This document shows positions 37,701 to 47,047 of a DNA stretch of 64,000 nucleotides, piece by piece (positions within the stretch are counted from its first letter, which is position 1; each line of letters opens with the position of its first letter). The DNA is from Ignavibacteria bacterium (GTDB lineage Bacteria; Bacteroidota; Ignavibacteria; Tepidaquicellales; Tepidaquicellaceae), in contig JADJAH010000019.1 in NCBI GenBank assembly GCA_016704345.1, forward strand, positions 85,292-149,291, read 5' to 3'. The notes under the pieces were generated by a model. The model saw only the letters and a list, made by a program, of their open reading frames with translations, did not search any database and was not told where the DNA came from. A program made the translations under genes and the position numbers.

Positions 37701-38968
37701 AGAATATTTTTGCACTTGTTGACTGTAACAACTTTTACGCTTCATGCGAAAGAGTGTTCAATCCAAAGCTTAAAAGTAAACCCGTCGTTGTGTTGAGCAA
37801 TAATGACGGATGCATAGTTGCGCGCAGTGATGAAGCAAAAGCACTCGGGATCAAAATGGGTGTTCCTTTCTTTAAAATTAAAGACATAATCAAGAAGAAC
37901 AATGTTGCTTACTTTTCTTCAAACTATGCATTGTATGCTGACATGTCGCAGCGGGTCATGGATACACTTTCAAAATACACTCCCGGAATCGAAGTGTATT
38001 CTATAGATGAAGCATTCGTATCGTTGCAGGCATTGACAAAGGAAGATCTTACATCATACTGCAAAAAGATACGGGATGAGATATACAGGAACACCGGTCT
38101 GCCGGTTTCTATCGGCATTGCAGAGACAAAGACACTCTCAAAAATTGCCAATGAGTTCTGCAAAAAGAATGCAGTGCTGAATGGAGTATTTGACATGACA
38201 CAATTTAAGGACAAGAGTAAACTTCTCTCCAGAGTTCCTGTAATTGATGTTTGGGGAATTGGAAAAGCTCTTGGAAAACACTTCATGTCGATTGGTGTAT
38301 TTAGCGCAAAAGACTTTGCCTCTGTTGATCCTTGCGTGATCAGGAAAAAAATGGGTGTGGTTGGTATAAGGACCCAGATGGAGCTTAACGGAATTTCATG
38401 CATTGATCTTGATGAGATAAAGCATCCCAAAAAAGAGATAATTTCATCAAGATCTTTCGGCAAATATGTTACAGACATAAATGAACTTGAGGAAGCAGTT
38501 TCTCAATATACCTGCAGAGCGCTCGAAAAGCTGAGGATGCAAAGGTCTCTGGCAAATTTTATTTATGTATTTATTCAGACCAATCATCATAAGTTGAGTG
38601 ACACTCAGCATGCCGAAGGAAGGTTTGCTGCATTGCCCAATTCATCTTCATTTACACCCGACTTTATCCAAACAGCAAAACAATTGTTGAGGAAAATTTA
38701 CAAGCCGGGAATTAAGTATATCAAAGCCGGAGTGATGCTTTCCGGTATTGTTCCCGATGATTCTCTTCAGTTATGTATCGATGACTCTAAGGATCATTCA
38801 CGCAGAAGATCTCTTATGAACTCAATTGATATTATCAATAAAGACATCGGAAGAGATACGGTTAGATTTGCTTCATCAGGTATAAATCAGAACTGGCAAA
38901 TGAAAATGTCGTTTCGTTCAAGAAGATATACAACAAACTGGTCTGAATTAATGACCGTTAAAATTTAA
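37697..38968 (+). CDS. umuC: UmuC-like Y-family DNA polymerase
   Basis: About 423 residues. Catalytic acidic residues lie in FALVDCNNFYASCERVF at the N-terminus and in YSIDEAFVSL near residue 100; the DUF4113 UmuC-specific tail (NQNWQMKMSFRSRRYTTNW) is present. With UmuD' it forms the error-prone translesion polymerase V. Start is GTG 37697, which overlaps the umuD TGA; an upstream in-frame ATG (37664) lies inside umuD and is unlikely. Confidence 0.94.
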   Translation: MKNIFALVDCNNFYASCERVFNPKLKSKPVVVLSNNDGCIVARSDEAKALGIKMGVPFFKIKDIIKKNNVAYFSSNYALYADMSQRVMDTLSKYTPGIEVYSIDEAFVSLQALTKEDLTSYCKKIRDEIYRNTGLPVSIGIAETKTLSKIANEFCKKNAVLNGVFDMTQFKDKSKLLSRVPVIDVWGIGKALGKHFMSIGVFSAKDFASVDPCVIRKKMGVVGIRTQMELNGISCIDLDEIKHPKKEIISSRSFGKYVTDINELEEAVSQYTCRALEKLRMQRSLANFIYVFIQTNHHKLSDTQHAEGRFAALPNSSSFTPDFIQTAKQLLRKIYKPGIKYIKAGVMLSGIVPDDSLQLCIDDSKDHSRRRSLMNSIDIINKDIGRDTVRFASSGINQNWQMKMSFRSRRYTTNWSELMTVKI

Positions 38969-38977
38969 ATCAGAGTA

Positions 38978-39622
38978 ATGTGCGGAAGATATGAAAACGC
39001 ATCGAGCAATGAGGAACTGCAGGAAATATTTTCCAAATATGCAGGCACACTTGATATAGCATACGACATCGAAGACATTTTGAAAGAGCAGAATATCGCA
39101 CCGACCAATTTCGTTAAGGTAATAGTTCTTGAAGACAATGTGTTTAAGCTAAAGGTTATGAAATGGGGAATACGCTCAAAGATATTCGACCCTTCACGTT
39201 TGCCAAAAGGACTTGATCCAAATATTGAGAAAGACATTTTCAACAGCAAGATCGAGACACTCAGCAAATCCGCACGCTGGAAGAAATTCTTCAGCAGTTC
39301 GAGATGTCTGTTTCCGATGACAGCGTTTTACGAATGGATACCGGGTGACGGGAAAAAAATCCCTCAGAGGATAAATCTCAAAAAGGAAAACATTTTTTTC
39401 TCTGCGGGAATTTATACACCGAATGATATAAAAGGGGAAGTAAGTGCATCAATTATCACATGTGAGCCCAACAAATTTATGAAGGTGGTACACAACAGAA
39501 TGCCGGCAATCATTACTCCTAAAGATGCCGACCGGTTTCTTGCCGATGAAGATGCCGCACGCCAGATCTGCGAGCCACTCGATGATTCGATCATAATGGA
39601 AATAGAGAAGGCAAATATCTGA
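38978..39622 (+). CDS. SOS response-associated peptidase (SRAP/YedK/HMCES)
   Basis: A 214-residue SRAP protein. The catalytic Cys2 follows the initiator Met (MCGRYENAS), and PTNF, CLFPMTAFYEW (active-site Glu) and VVHNRMPAII (conserved His) are all present. SRAP proteins crosslink covalently to abasic sites in single-stranded DNA and protect them. It lies 9 bp after umuC and directly abuts the DUF72 gene, forming a four-gene damage-response operon. Confidence 0.93.
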   Translation: MCGRYENASSNEELQEIFSKYAGTLDIAYDIEDILKEQNIAPTNFVKVIVLEDNVFKLKVMKWGIRSKIFDPSRLPKGLDPNIEKDIFNSKIETLSKSARWKKFFSSSRCLFPMTAFYEWIPGDGKKIPQRINLKKENIFFSAGIYTPNDIKGEVSASIITCEPNKFMKVVHNRMPAIITPKDADRFLADEDAARQICEPLDDSIIMEIEKANI

Positions 39623-40307
39623 ATGGACTTATACTTTGGCTGCAGTCAGTGGGGATATGAAAGCTGGCGCGGCAGTTTATACCCTGCCAATGCCGGCAGT
39701 TCCGACTTTCTTAGATATTACTCCCGCATGTTTAATTCTGTTGAACTCAACTCAACGTATCACAACGGAGCAGACCCTTCAGCACTTTTTAGGTGGAAGA
39801 ATAAAGTGAAGCCGGGTTTTAGGTTTTGTCCAAAGGTTACAAAGACAATAAGTCATGAGAAGAAGCTGAAAAGTATCGATGAGGATTTACGTTCCTTTCT
39901 TTACGGGGTGAATGTACTTGGTGAAAATCTTGGAGTGATATTCCTTCAGCTCAATAATTATTTTGGAGAAACTGACATAGACAGGCTAAAAACTTTTCTC
40001 GGAATTATTCCTGATGAGTTTATGATCTGTTTTGAAAGAGCACAAAGCAGGAGTTGTTATTACCGACTCCATAGAATCGAGGGAATACATCAACAATATC
40101 CGTCTCACTAATCATAATGCGTTTATAAGATTCATTGCATACGGACATGAGACAGATTATTCAAGGATTGATGAATGGTTCATACAAATTGAGAGATGGA
40201 GTGAGAAGGGTCTTCCAACCGCATATTTTTTTCTCCATTTTCCTTTAGAACTTCACGATACAGGACTTGTGGAATACTTTCTTAAAAAGAGTGAGCCTTT
40301 TAAATAA
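39623..40307 (+). CDS. DUF72 (YecE-like) family protein, frameshifted
   Basis: DUF72 TIM-barrel-like protein: YFGCSQWGYESWRGSLYP at the N-terminus, FNSVELNSTYH, and a C-terminal NAFIRFIAYGHE. The frame changes around 40030-40040 (CFE followed by KEHKAGVVITDS in the next frame), and the corrected product has about 228 residues. The ATG directly follows the SRAP stop. The family has no established biochemistry; its repeated placement near DNA-damage genes is worth testing. Confidence 0.82.
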
Positions 40308-40319
40308 ATTTATCTCGCT

Positions 40320-40829
40320 ATGGACAATAAGCATTGGGTAGTAAGAATTCAGGAAAGATTCGAAAAGATTATTGTATCAGTACTTATTTTAATGCTGATC
40401 ATAGTAATTTCTTTTACAACTTACGATATGGGACACCGACTTTTTACAGCAATTTTCCAGAGAACTGATATGTTGTTTCAACTTGAAAAAGATGACATAT
40501 ACAAGATCTTTTCGGCATTCCTTTTGGTCTTAATTGGGATTGAACTTCTTCAGGCAATGAGCGTGTATCTCAAAGAAAATGCCATACATGTTGAGACTGT
40601 TCTTCTTGTTGCAATAATTGCTGTAGCCCGACACCTGATTGATGTCAACTATGAAGAGACTGATGCATTGAAACTCATTGGATTTGCATCGCTAATATTG
40701 AGTCTGACAGTCGGTTACTTCTTCATTAAGAAAGCGATTCACAAGATCAAACCGGAAGACGACAGTGGCAATATTGATAACAAAGAAGGATCCGAATTAA
40801 AACCGAAAACTGAAACTAATCAAAAATAA
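40320..40829 (+). CDS. PsiE family (phosphate-starvation-inducible) membrane protein
   Basis: A 169-residue protein with four predicted membrane helices in the PsiE arrangement, including FSAFLLVLIGIELLQAM and HVETVLLVAIIAVARHLID, the latter highly characteristic. A charged tail (Asp/Glu/Lys-rich) follows after residue 140. The role of PsiE is unknown; in E. coli it is induced by phosphate starvation. It lies 12 bp after the DUF72 gene and 18 bp before pepT and may be carried by the same transcript. Confidence 0.85.
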   Translation: MDNKHWVVRIQERFEKIIVSVLILMLIIVISFTTYDMGHRLFTAIFQRTDMLFQLEKDDIYKIFSAFLLVLIGIELLQAMSVYLKENAIHVETVLLVAIIAVARHLIDVNYEETDALKLIGFASLILSLTVGYFFIKKAIHKIKPEDDSGNIDNKEGSELKPKTETNQK

Positions 40830-40847
40830 TTTTCATCAAATAACTCT

Positions 40848-42098
40848 ATGAATAATCCTGAGATAAATTTCACATGCGTTGAAAGATTTTTAAAATACGT
40901 GAAGATTGATACGCAGTCAAATCATACTTCAACAACATTTCCGTCAACTGAAAAACAGAAAGATCTCGCGAGGATTCTGGTTGAAGAGCTGAAGCAGATT
41001 GGCATTGAAGATGCTGAGATGGACGAGCATGGATATGTTTATGCTACTCTCGAATCAAACACTGATAAGATTGTTCCGGTAATTTGTTTATGTTCTCACA
41101 TGGATACTTCACCCGATGCTCCGGGCAAGAATGTAAATCCGATCATTCACAGGAATTATCAGGGAGGAGACATTTTACTTCCCAACAATCCTTCGCAGCT
41201 AATCAAAGCAAGCGAACACAAGGAACTGGAACAGCAGATTGGGAATGACATTATTACGACTGACGGCACGACGCTGCTTGGAGCAGACAACAAAGCCGGT
41301 GTCGCTGAGATAATGGACGCAGTTAATTACTTTGTATCACATCCGGAAGTAAAGCATGGCAAGATCAGAATTCTGTTTACGCCTGATGAGGAAGTTGGGA
41401 GAGGAGTAGAACATATTGACATGAAAAAGCTCGGAGCAGAAATTGGTTACACTATTGACGGTGCAGATCTTGGGAGCGTTCAGGACGAAACATTTTCCGC
41501 TGATTCGGTTGTGATTGAAATAACAGGATTCAATATTCACCCGGGTTTTGCAAAAGGCAAAATGGAAAATGCAATTAAGATTGCGGCAGAGATACTGGAG
41601 AGACTTCCGAAGGATAGCATGTCACCGGAAACAACTGAAGGCAAGGAAGGATTTGTTAATCCGGTATCTGTTCAGGGAAGCGTTGACTCTGTCAAAATTA
41701 AGTTCATCATCCGGGATTTCAATAATGAAAAGCTTGTTGAGATGGAAAACTTTCTTAAGAAATCTGCAGATGAAGTTGTTTCAAAGTATCGTAATTCAAA
41801 AGTTCAGGTTACAGTTGAAGAATCATACAGAAACCTGAAGGAAGTTCTTGACAAGAATCCAAAGATAATTGAGTATGCTTTGGAAGCCGTAAGAAGAGCG
41901 GGAGTTACCCCGATACTTGATTCGATCAGAGGAGGAACGGACGGTTCGCGGCTTTCATTCATGGGACTTCCCTGCCCAAACATCTTTGCAGGTGAGCATG
42001 CTTTTCATTCAGTACTTGAATGGGTTTCAATACAGGATATGCAGAAGGCGGTAGAAACCATTGTGAATCTTTGCATTATATGGGAAGAAAAGAGTTGA
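40848..42098 (+). CDS. pepT: Peptidase T (tripeptide aminopeptidase)
   Basis: A 416-residue M20 metallopeptidase. Zinc-site motifs are CSHMDTSPDAPG (His and Asp), LLGADNKAGVAEI, FTPDEEVGRG (catalytic Glu pair), YTIDGADLG and, near the C-terminus, FAGEHAFHS. The full PepT pattern including RNYQGGDILLP and IRGGTDGSRLS is present. It removes the N-terminal residue from tripeptides in the cytoplasm. Confidence 0.95.
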   Translation: MNNPEINFTCVERFLKYVKIDTQSNHTSTTFPSTEKQKDLARILVEELKQIGIEDAEMDEHGYVYATLESNTDKIVPVICLCSHMDTSPDAPGKNVNPIIHRNYQGGDILLPNNPSQLIKASEHKELEQQIGNDIITTDGTTLLGADNKAGVAEIMDAVNYFVSHPEVKHGKIRILFTPDEEVGRGVEHIDMKKLGAEIGYTIDGADLGSVQDETFSADSVVIEITGFNIHPGFAKGKMENAIKIAAEILERLPKDSMSPETTEGKEGFVNPVSVQGSVDSVKIKFIIRDFNNEKLVEMENFLKKSADEVVSKYRNSKVQVTVEESYRNLKEVLDKNPKIIEYALEAVRRAGVTPILDSIRGGTDGSRLSFMGLPCPNIFAGEHAFHSVLEWVSIQDMQKAVETIVNLCIIWEEKS

Positions 42099-42121
42099 TT
42101 AATTTCATCTGACATTCAATT

Positions 42122-43207
42122 ATGAACAAGTTATTTGTACATGAAGATATTAGATCTGCGGAGACGCTCCCTTCATCATTTTACACAGATGACGGAATGT
42201 TCGAAGCATCGAAGGAAAAAATATTCTCAAGAAGCTGGCATTTTGCCGGAGATAAAGATATTGTCAAAGTTTCCGGGCAAGTTACACCCGTAACTCTTTA
42301 TGAGGATTTTCTGAATGAGCCGCTTATCTTTACACGCGATCTTGACGACAGAATTAATTGCCTTTCAAATGTATGTACACACAGGGGCAATATTATTGTT
42401 GATGGCGCTTGCAACGAAAGACAACTCAGATGCAGATATCACGGAAGGAAATTTGATCTGAAAGGAAAGTTCATTTCAATGCCGGAGTTTGATGAAGTCA
42501 GTGACTTCCCTTCTGCAAAAGATAATCTTGCAGTTGTTCCTTTTGATTCATGGGGGCCATTCTTGTTTGCATCAATCAGACCTGTTACACCGTTACAGAC
42601 ATTTATTGACGAAATGACTTCACGAATGTCATGGCTGAGAATTGAAGACATGAAGTATGACAATACCAGATCGCGTGATTATCTTGTCAAATGCCATTGG
42701 GCATTGTATTGTGAAAATTATCTCGAGGGATTTCATATACCGTTTGTTCATAACAGCCTTAATGAAGCTCTTGATTATTCATCATACTCTACTGAGCTAT
42801 TCACATTCTCAAATCTACAGCTTGGCATTTCAAAAGACAGTGTCGGTACATTTCATTTGCCTGCTGATCATAGTGATTTTGGTAAGAACATCTCTGCATA
42901 TTATTATTGGATATTTCCAAATCTCATGTTCAATTCTTATCCCTGGGGAATCTCAATAAACATTATTAAACCGATCCGAAAAGACCTGACGAGAGTTTCA
43001 TTCTTAAGTTATGTTCTTGATGAATCAAAGATCGAAACGGGAGCCGGCGCCGGTTTAGACAAAGTAGAGAGAGAAGATGAAGCAATTGTAGAAAATGTTC
43101 AGAGAGGAATTCAATCATCTTTTTATACTAACGGCAGATATTCACCAAAGCGTGAAACGGGTGTTCACCATTTTCACAGATTGATATGTGATTACATGAA
43201 TGCATAA
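42122..43207 (+). CDS. Rieske non-heme iron oxygenase, alpha subunit
   Basis: A 361-residue aromatic-ring-hydroxylating-type oxygenase. The Rieske [2Fe-2S] ligands are in CTHRG and CRYHG (about residues 85-108). The mononuclear iron ligands sit in ENYLEGFHIPFVHNSL near residues 200-213. The closest groups by pattern are choline/carnitine-monooxygenase-type and other single-component alpha subunits; the substrate cannot be inferred. No reductase or ferredoxin gene lies beside it. The next gene, a lipid-type methyltransferase, starts 9 bp later. Confidence 0.9.
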   Translation: MNKLFVHEDIRSAETLPSSFYTDDGMFEASKEKIFSRSWHFAGDKDIVKVSGQVTPVTLYEDFLNEPLIFTRDLDDRINCLSNVCTHRGNIIVDGACNERQLRCRYHGRKFDLKGKFISMPEFDEVSDFPSAKDNLAVVPFDSWGPFLFASIRPVTPLQTFIDEMTSRMSWLRIEDMKYDNTRSRDYLVKCHWALYCENYLEGFHIPFVHNSLNEALDYSSYSTELFTFSNLQLGISKDSVGTFHLPADHSDFGKNISAYYYWIFPNLMFNSYPWGISINIIKPIRKDLTRVSFLSYVLDESKIETGAGAGLDKVEREDEAIVENVQRGIQSSFYTNGRYSPKRETGVHHFHRLICDYMNA

Positions 43208-43216
43208 TACCTAATC

Positions 43217-43651
43217 ATGAGGAATACTCTTCACATAATTCTTGTATCGTTTCAAATGATTTGCCTGATCTATATTTTGGCAACGGGACCGCTTCTGCCG
43301 ACCGGTTACTTGTTTCTTTTTGCATTTTTGGCTTCTCTTCTCTTTGGACTTTGGGCGATCATGGAAATGAAGTTTCGGTTCAATGTTTTTCCGGATCTTC
43401 GTAAAGGCAGTGAACTTGTTATATCCGGTCCTTACTCTTTAGTGAGACATCCTATGTACACTTCGGTATTAATATCAAGTCTATGTCTTGTAATCAATTA
43501 CTTCACATCATCCAGGTTAACTGTTTGGATATTACTTTTTGCGGTGCTGATCATAAAATCACACATCGAGGACAGAATACTGAGCTCAAGCTTTGAAAGC
43601 TTTCAAGTATACAGAAATAGAACAAGCCGCCTTATTCCCTATATCTTCTGA
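43217..43651 (+). CDS. Isoprenylcysteine carboxyl methyltransferase-like membrane protein
   Basis: A 144-residue membrane protein with four helices and the ICMT/PEMT-type signature GPYSLVRHPMYTSVLISS, followed by the C-terminal RTSRLIPYIF. Bacterial members probably methylate lipids or small hydrophobic acceptors with SAM. It is 9 bp downstream of the Rieske oxygenase gene and likely cotranscribed. Confidence 0.85.
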   Translation: MRNTLHIILVSFQMICLIYILATGPLLPTGYLFLFAFLASLLFGLWAIMEMKFRFNVFPDLRKGSELVISGPYSLVRHPMYTSVLISSLCLVINYFTSSRLTVWILLFAVLIIKSHIEDRILSSSFESFQVYRNRTSRLIPYIF

Positions 43652-43745
43652 AACTCTGTTTTGATATTTTTGTCAACTTGTCCTTAAAGTACTGCAGATA
43701 TTGATTTGGTTATAATTATTGTTACTGCAAACCCATAACAAATAC

Positions 43746-44478
43746 ATGAGCCTCATAAAGAATATTCTAGCGAAGTTTGGTTATCAATTAGTCAGGAAGC
43801 AGAAGAGTCTCGAAACTGTAAGCAAGAACCGCGCAGAAAATTTTCCACGGTGGCTAAAAGAGGCAGAAGCGCTTGGAGAAGATGTCAATGATTATATTAA
43901 CAGAAATGTAGGTAACCCTCTTGAACTTCTTCAGAAAGTTGTATTTCCTTATCTTCCCGCAGAAGCCAGCGCAGTGATTGAAGTAGGACCGGGAACGGGA
44001 CGATTTTCACGCGCCATCATGGACAGGATCAAAGCTAATCCGCACTGGAAGCTTTATCTGTTAGACCACAGCCAGTGGATTATCACATTCTTAACTGTAT
44101 ACTTTGAAGAGTATGACAACGTATACCCAATTCTAAACGACGGCTTACATGTACCGGTTATTGATGACAACAGCACGGATCTGATATTCAGCAATGGTGT
44201 GTTTTATTGAGCTCAATCTTTCCAGGTTTTATACATACTGTAACGACTCTTATAGAGTTCTCAAGCCGGGAGGCCACATCATTTTTAACTACATTGATCT
44301 TGAATTTGACCAAGCATGGGAGCATATGAAGAAATTCTCGGAGAATCCCAGATTCAGCTTTTCTTATTTTACAAGTAATGTAATTGATAAAGTATTTTTG
44401 GAAAAGGGTTTTAGGCTGATGAACAGAGCTCTTGTCGGGAACAGTACTTATGTAGTATATCAGAAACCTGTTGAATAG
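43746..44478 (+). CDS. Class I SAM-dependent methyltransferase, frameshifted
   Basis: A methyltransferase of about 243 residues once corrected. Motif I is VIEVGPGTGRFSRAIMDRI near residue 87, then YLLDHSQWIITF, DNSTDLIFSNGVF, and after the break the motif-III-like SYRVLKPGGHIIFNYID. The frames join if one T is removed from TTTT near 44206-44209, which gives SNGVFIELNLSRFYTY. I start at ATG 43746 (MSLIKNILAKFGY). The substrate is unknown. Confidence 0.82.
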
Positions 44479-44574
44479 ATATTTATCGTGATAATGCGAC
44501 TAAGAATTTCAAGAACAGGTTAAAGCAAATATTTCTGCAGAAATTGATACATTTGAAAATATTTCGTAACTCCC

Positions 44575-44601
44575 TGCGACTTTTCCCCTCATGTTAACGT
44601 C
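44575..44601 (+). promoter_or_regulatory. Candidate ECF-type promoter of the sigma factor gene
   Basis: TGCGACTTTT (44575-44584) and CGTC (44598-44601) are separated by 17 nt from the end of GCGAC, the spacing and wording of ECF sigma promoters (a (G)CAAC-like -35 and CGTC -10). It lies 34 bp upstream of the sigma ATG, suggesting autoregulation. Confidence 0.5.
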
Positions 44602-44634
44602 TTATCAATAAAGGTCATTAAGTTATAACTCAAA

Positions 44635-45237
44635 ATGAGTTTCGAATCAAACCGGTTTATCGAATTACTGAGGCCTGAATACAATGACGCACTGAAGTAC
44701 TGCAGGGCGTTATGTTCAAAGCGTTCGGCAGACGATGCAGAAGATATCATTCAACAATCACTTCTGAAAGCTCTCGAGAATTTCAGATCATTGAGGAATG
44801 AAGAGAGTTTCCGTCCGTGGCTTTTCAGCATCATTACGAGGGAATATTACAATTGGATAAGAAAAGATTTCTGGAGAAGGTTCCTTCCATCTGATGACGA
44901 GAAGCAGTTTCCCGAGAAGCCCGAACTGATTGACAGAGGGCAGGAAGAGTTCTTCGGCAACGATATTGCTGCTGCTTTGAACTGTCTGAACGACAAAGAA
45001 AGATCAGCTTTACTGCTTTTCGAGACAGGCGGTTTTTCCATAGAAGAAATAAAGGACATTCAGGGAGAGCGCAGTCTGTCAGCAATAAAATCAAGGCTCA
45101 GTCGCGCCAGAGGAAAGTTAAGGGAGTTCTTCAACAACGAAGGCGTCAAACCGGCAAAAACTTTTAACAAAGAAATTTCTGAAGGAGACATAAACGATGA
45201 AACATACAGACTCATACAAGAAGCACGAGGAAAGTAA
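44635..45237 (+). CDS. ECF-type RNA polymerase sigma factor
   Basis: A 200-residue sigma-70 family protein with region 2 (DDAEDIIQQSLLKALENF to FRPWLFSIITREYYNWIRKDF) and region 4 (LNDKERSALLLFETGGFSIEEI to SLSAIKSRLSRARGKLREF). It directs RNA polymerase to CGTC-type promoters and is probably held inactive by the product of the overlapping downstream gene. The last 25 residues are a charged tail overlapping that gene's start. Confidence 0.93.
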   Translation: MSFESNRFIELLRPEYNDALKYCRALCSKRSADDAEDIIQQSLLKALENFRSLRNEESFRPWLFSIITREYYNWIRKDFWRRFLPSDDEKQFPEKPELIDRGQEEFFGNDIAAALNCLNDKERSALLLFETGGFSIEEIKDIQGERSLSAIKSRLSRARGKLREFFNNEGVKPAKTFNKEISEGDINDETYRLIQEARGK

Positions 45238-45985
45238 GAAGACAGATGTTTCCCTCTTGCTAAGCAAACTGAACTATCAGGACTCCTTTGACTCCGCTGC
45301 GGGCTGGCTAAACGGCAAAGATGCCAAATCCAAAAATTTTAATCCCGAAAGGAGAATTAAGAAAATGAAAGAATTTTTCATGGCAAGCAAAATAAGAATT
45401 GCCTACGCAGTACTCGCACTCGCATTTGTAGTGGCAGCATGCAATTATCCCGTAACGAGCAATGAAAATGCAGGAGATGTTATAACATGGAATGTAGATC
45501 CAAGTAATGCCGATGCTCTGACAAAAATAAAATCACTTCCCTGGCTAAGCAACGGCCCTGTTAAAGTTGAAGCAAGAGATATTAACGGAGTAGAAGAAAG
45601 AAACTTCAGCTTTGTTATTCCCAAGGAGGATCACGGCAAAGCTGCCGCTTACAAATCTGAGCTTGAGAAGATTCCGGGTGTAAGCTCTGTGAAAATAGTC
45701 GAACTTAACCAAACTGTAAAACGCCCTGTTTATTCAGAAATACTTCATCAGCTCTTCAAGATCGACATCAATGCAACAAACATGAGCGATGATGAACTGA
45801 GGGCCGAGATCACCGGCCAGCTTGAGAGAGCCGGCATTCTTGGAGCAGTTGTTAAGATAGAACGAATTGATGAAGCCCGCAGGGTGAAGATAGAATTTGC
45901 TGAGAATGCAATTCCTCCAAATGGCGGGTTTGACATGACAATCACGGACGGCAACAATGTTGAAAAGATCAGAATTAAGAATTAA
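45197..45985 (+). CDS. Membrane-anchored putative anti-sigma partner
   Basis: A 262-residue protein overlapping the sigma gene by 41 bp. The N-terminal 55 residues are charged and cytoplasmic (a possible sigma-binding segment), followed by one hydrophobic helix (KIRIAYAVLALAFVVAACN) and an extracytoplasmic domain with two similar halves (about residues 95-170 and 190-255), each with an EAR/EI-rich beta-alpha pattern. The layout fits an anti-sigma factor of Bacteroidetes-type ECF systems, but no zinc-binding ASD motif is visible. The stop is provided by a heptamer array. Confidence 0.6.
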   Translation: MKHTDSYKKHEESKKTDVSLLLSKLNYQDSFDSAAGWLNGKDAKSKNFNPERRIKKMKEFFMASKIRIAYAVLALAFVVAACNYPVTSNENAGDVITWNVDPSNADALTKIKSLPWLSNGPVKVEARDINGVEERNFSFVIPKEDHGKAAAYKSELEKIPGVSSVKIVELNQTVKRPVYSEILHQLFKIDINATNMSDDELRAEITGQLERAGILGAVVKIERIDEARRVKIEFAENAIPPNGGFDMTITDGNNVEKIRIKN

Positions 45986-46165
45986 GAATTAGGAATTAGA
46001 AATAAAAAGACAACAGGCAACTCATACTTGAATTCTGCCTAGATGCGTATTCTCCAGAATACAATCTCAACTTTCAACTTTCAACTTTCAACTTTCCAAC
46101 TTTCCACTTTCAACTTTCCACTTTCCACTTTCCACTTTCCACTTTCCAATTTTCAATTTCCACTT
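45971..46165 (+). repeat. Bipartite heptanucleotide repeat, copy 2
   Basis: At 45971-45998 about three to four GAATTAA/GAATTAG units begin inside the last codons of the preceding gene and supply its TAA (45983-45985). After about 70 bp, an array of CAACTTT/CCACTTT units fills 46067-46165 (about 13 heptamers with one-base slips). The order and orientation match copies 1 and 3. The rest of 45986-46397 holds no convincing gene. Confidence 0.88.
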
Positions 46166-46397
46166 CCTGAATCTTTTCATCTCACAAATACGTAAACGAC
46201 TCATGTTTATCCCCGATTATCAAATACAATATCAGCTGGAGCTAATTCGCCAGATCGAGATTCAGCGGCTAATTGAAAGCTCGAACAGCGACAAGGATTA
46301 GCAGTTTTTACGCTGGCCAACAATAATAAATTGCAAAGTCCTTGAATCAGTATATCATTATGGCTATTTTGGAAACTGAAAAAACGATTATAGTTTC

Positions 46398-46997
46398 TTG
46401 AGAATTCCACAAGCCGATTCCGCAGAGAGGCATAAGATTCTTGAATACTCCCGAAAGAGATTCCATAAAGAAGGATTTTATAAGACTTCGATGGATGAAT
46501 TATCCAGAGGTCTTGGAATCAGTAAGAAGACAATATACAAGCATTTTCAATCGAAGGATAATCTTGTAGAGCAGATCTGCGCTAATACTTCCAAATTGAT
46601 TTCATGCACTATAGACGACATAGTAGATGCTGATACTGATGTTGTAGTCAAATTTGTTAAGATCCTGAATATGTACAGCAGTTTTACCATGAACATAAGC
46701 GGCAAGTGGCTCAGAGATCTGAGAAAACATTCACCGGGTGAGGCCGCCAAAATTGACGAGAGAAGAAGGGCAAGAACCAATGATATCCTTAAAAAGCTTA
46801 TTCAGCAAGGCAAGAGAGAGAAGCTAATAGAGAATTACTCAACACCGATAATCATTAATACATTTACTGCGACAATAGGTTCAATTATGAATCCTGAGTT
46901 TCTTCTTAGAAATAAACTCTCTGTACATCAGGCCTTTAAGGAATCTTACAATTTTCTTCTCAATGGGATGTTAACAGAAAGTGGAAAGAAAAACTGA
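46398..46997 (+). CDS. TetR family regulator of the efflux operon
   Basis: A 199-residue TetR protein. The helix-turn-helix is in residues 13-58 (ILEYSRKRFHKEGFYKTSMDEL to LGISKKTIYKHFQSKDNLV); the C-terminal ligand domain is diverse. It starts at TTG 46398, 50 bp before tolC-type gene 47048, and probably represses that operon. Ligand unknown. Confidence 0.9.
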   Translation: MRIPQADSAERHKILEYSRKRFHKEGFYKTSMDELSRGLGISKKTIYKHFQSKDNLVEQICANTSKLISCTIDDIVDADTDVVVKFVKILNMYSSFTMNISGKWLRDLRKHSPGEAAKIDERRRARTNDILKKLIQQGKREKLIENYSTPIIINTFTATIGSIMNPEFLLRNKLSVHQAFKESYNFLLNGMLTESGKKN

Positions 46998-47047
46998 AAA
47001 GTACCAAAGCTCTTCTTGCAAATGAAATTGAAATCTAAATTGATCCT

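Noticed and set aside
46203..46301. Small open frame of 32 codons (MFIPDYQIQYQLELIRQIEI...) between the sigma/anti-sigma pair and the TetR gene
   Set aside because: It has an ATG and a Gln/Ile-rich product, but no clear ribosome site, no family resemblance and lies beside the repeat array; support is too weak for a feature.
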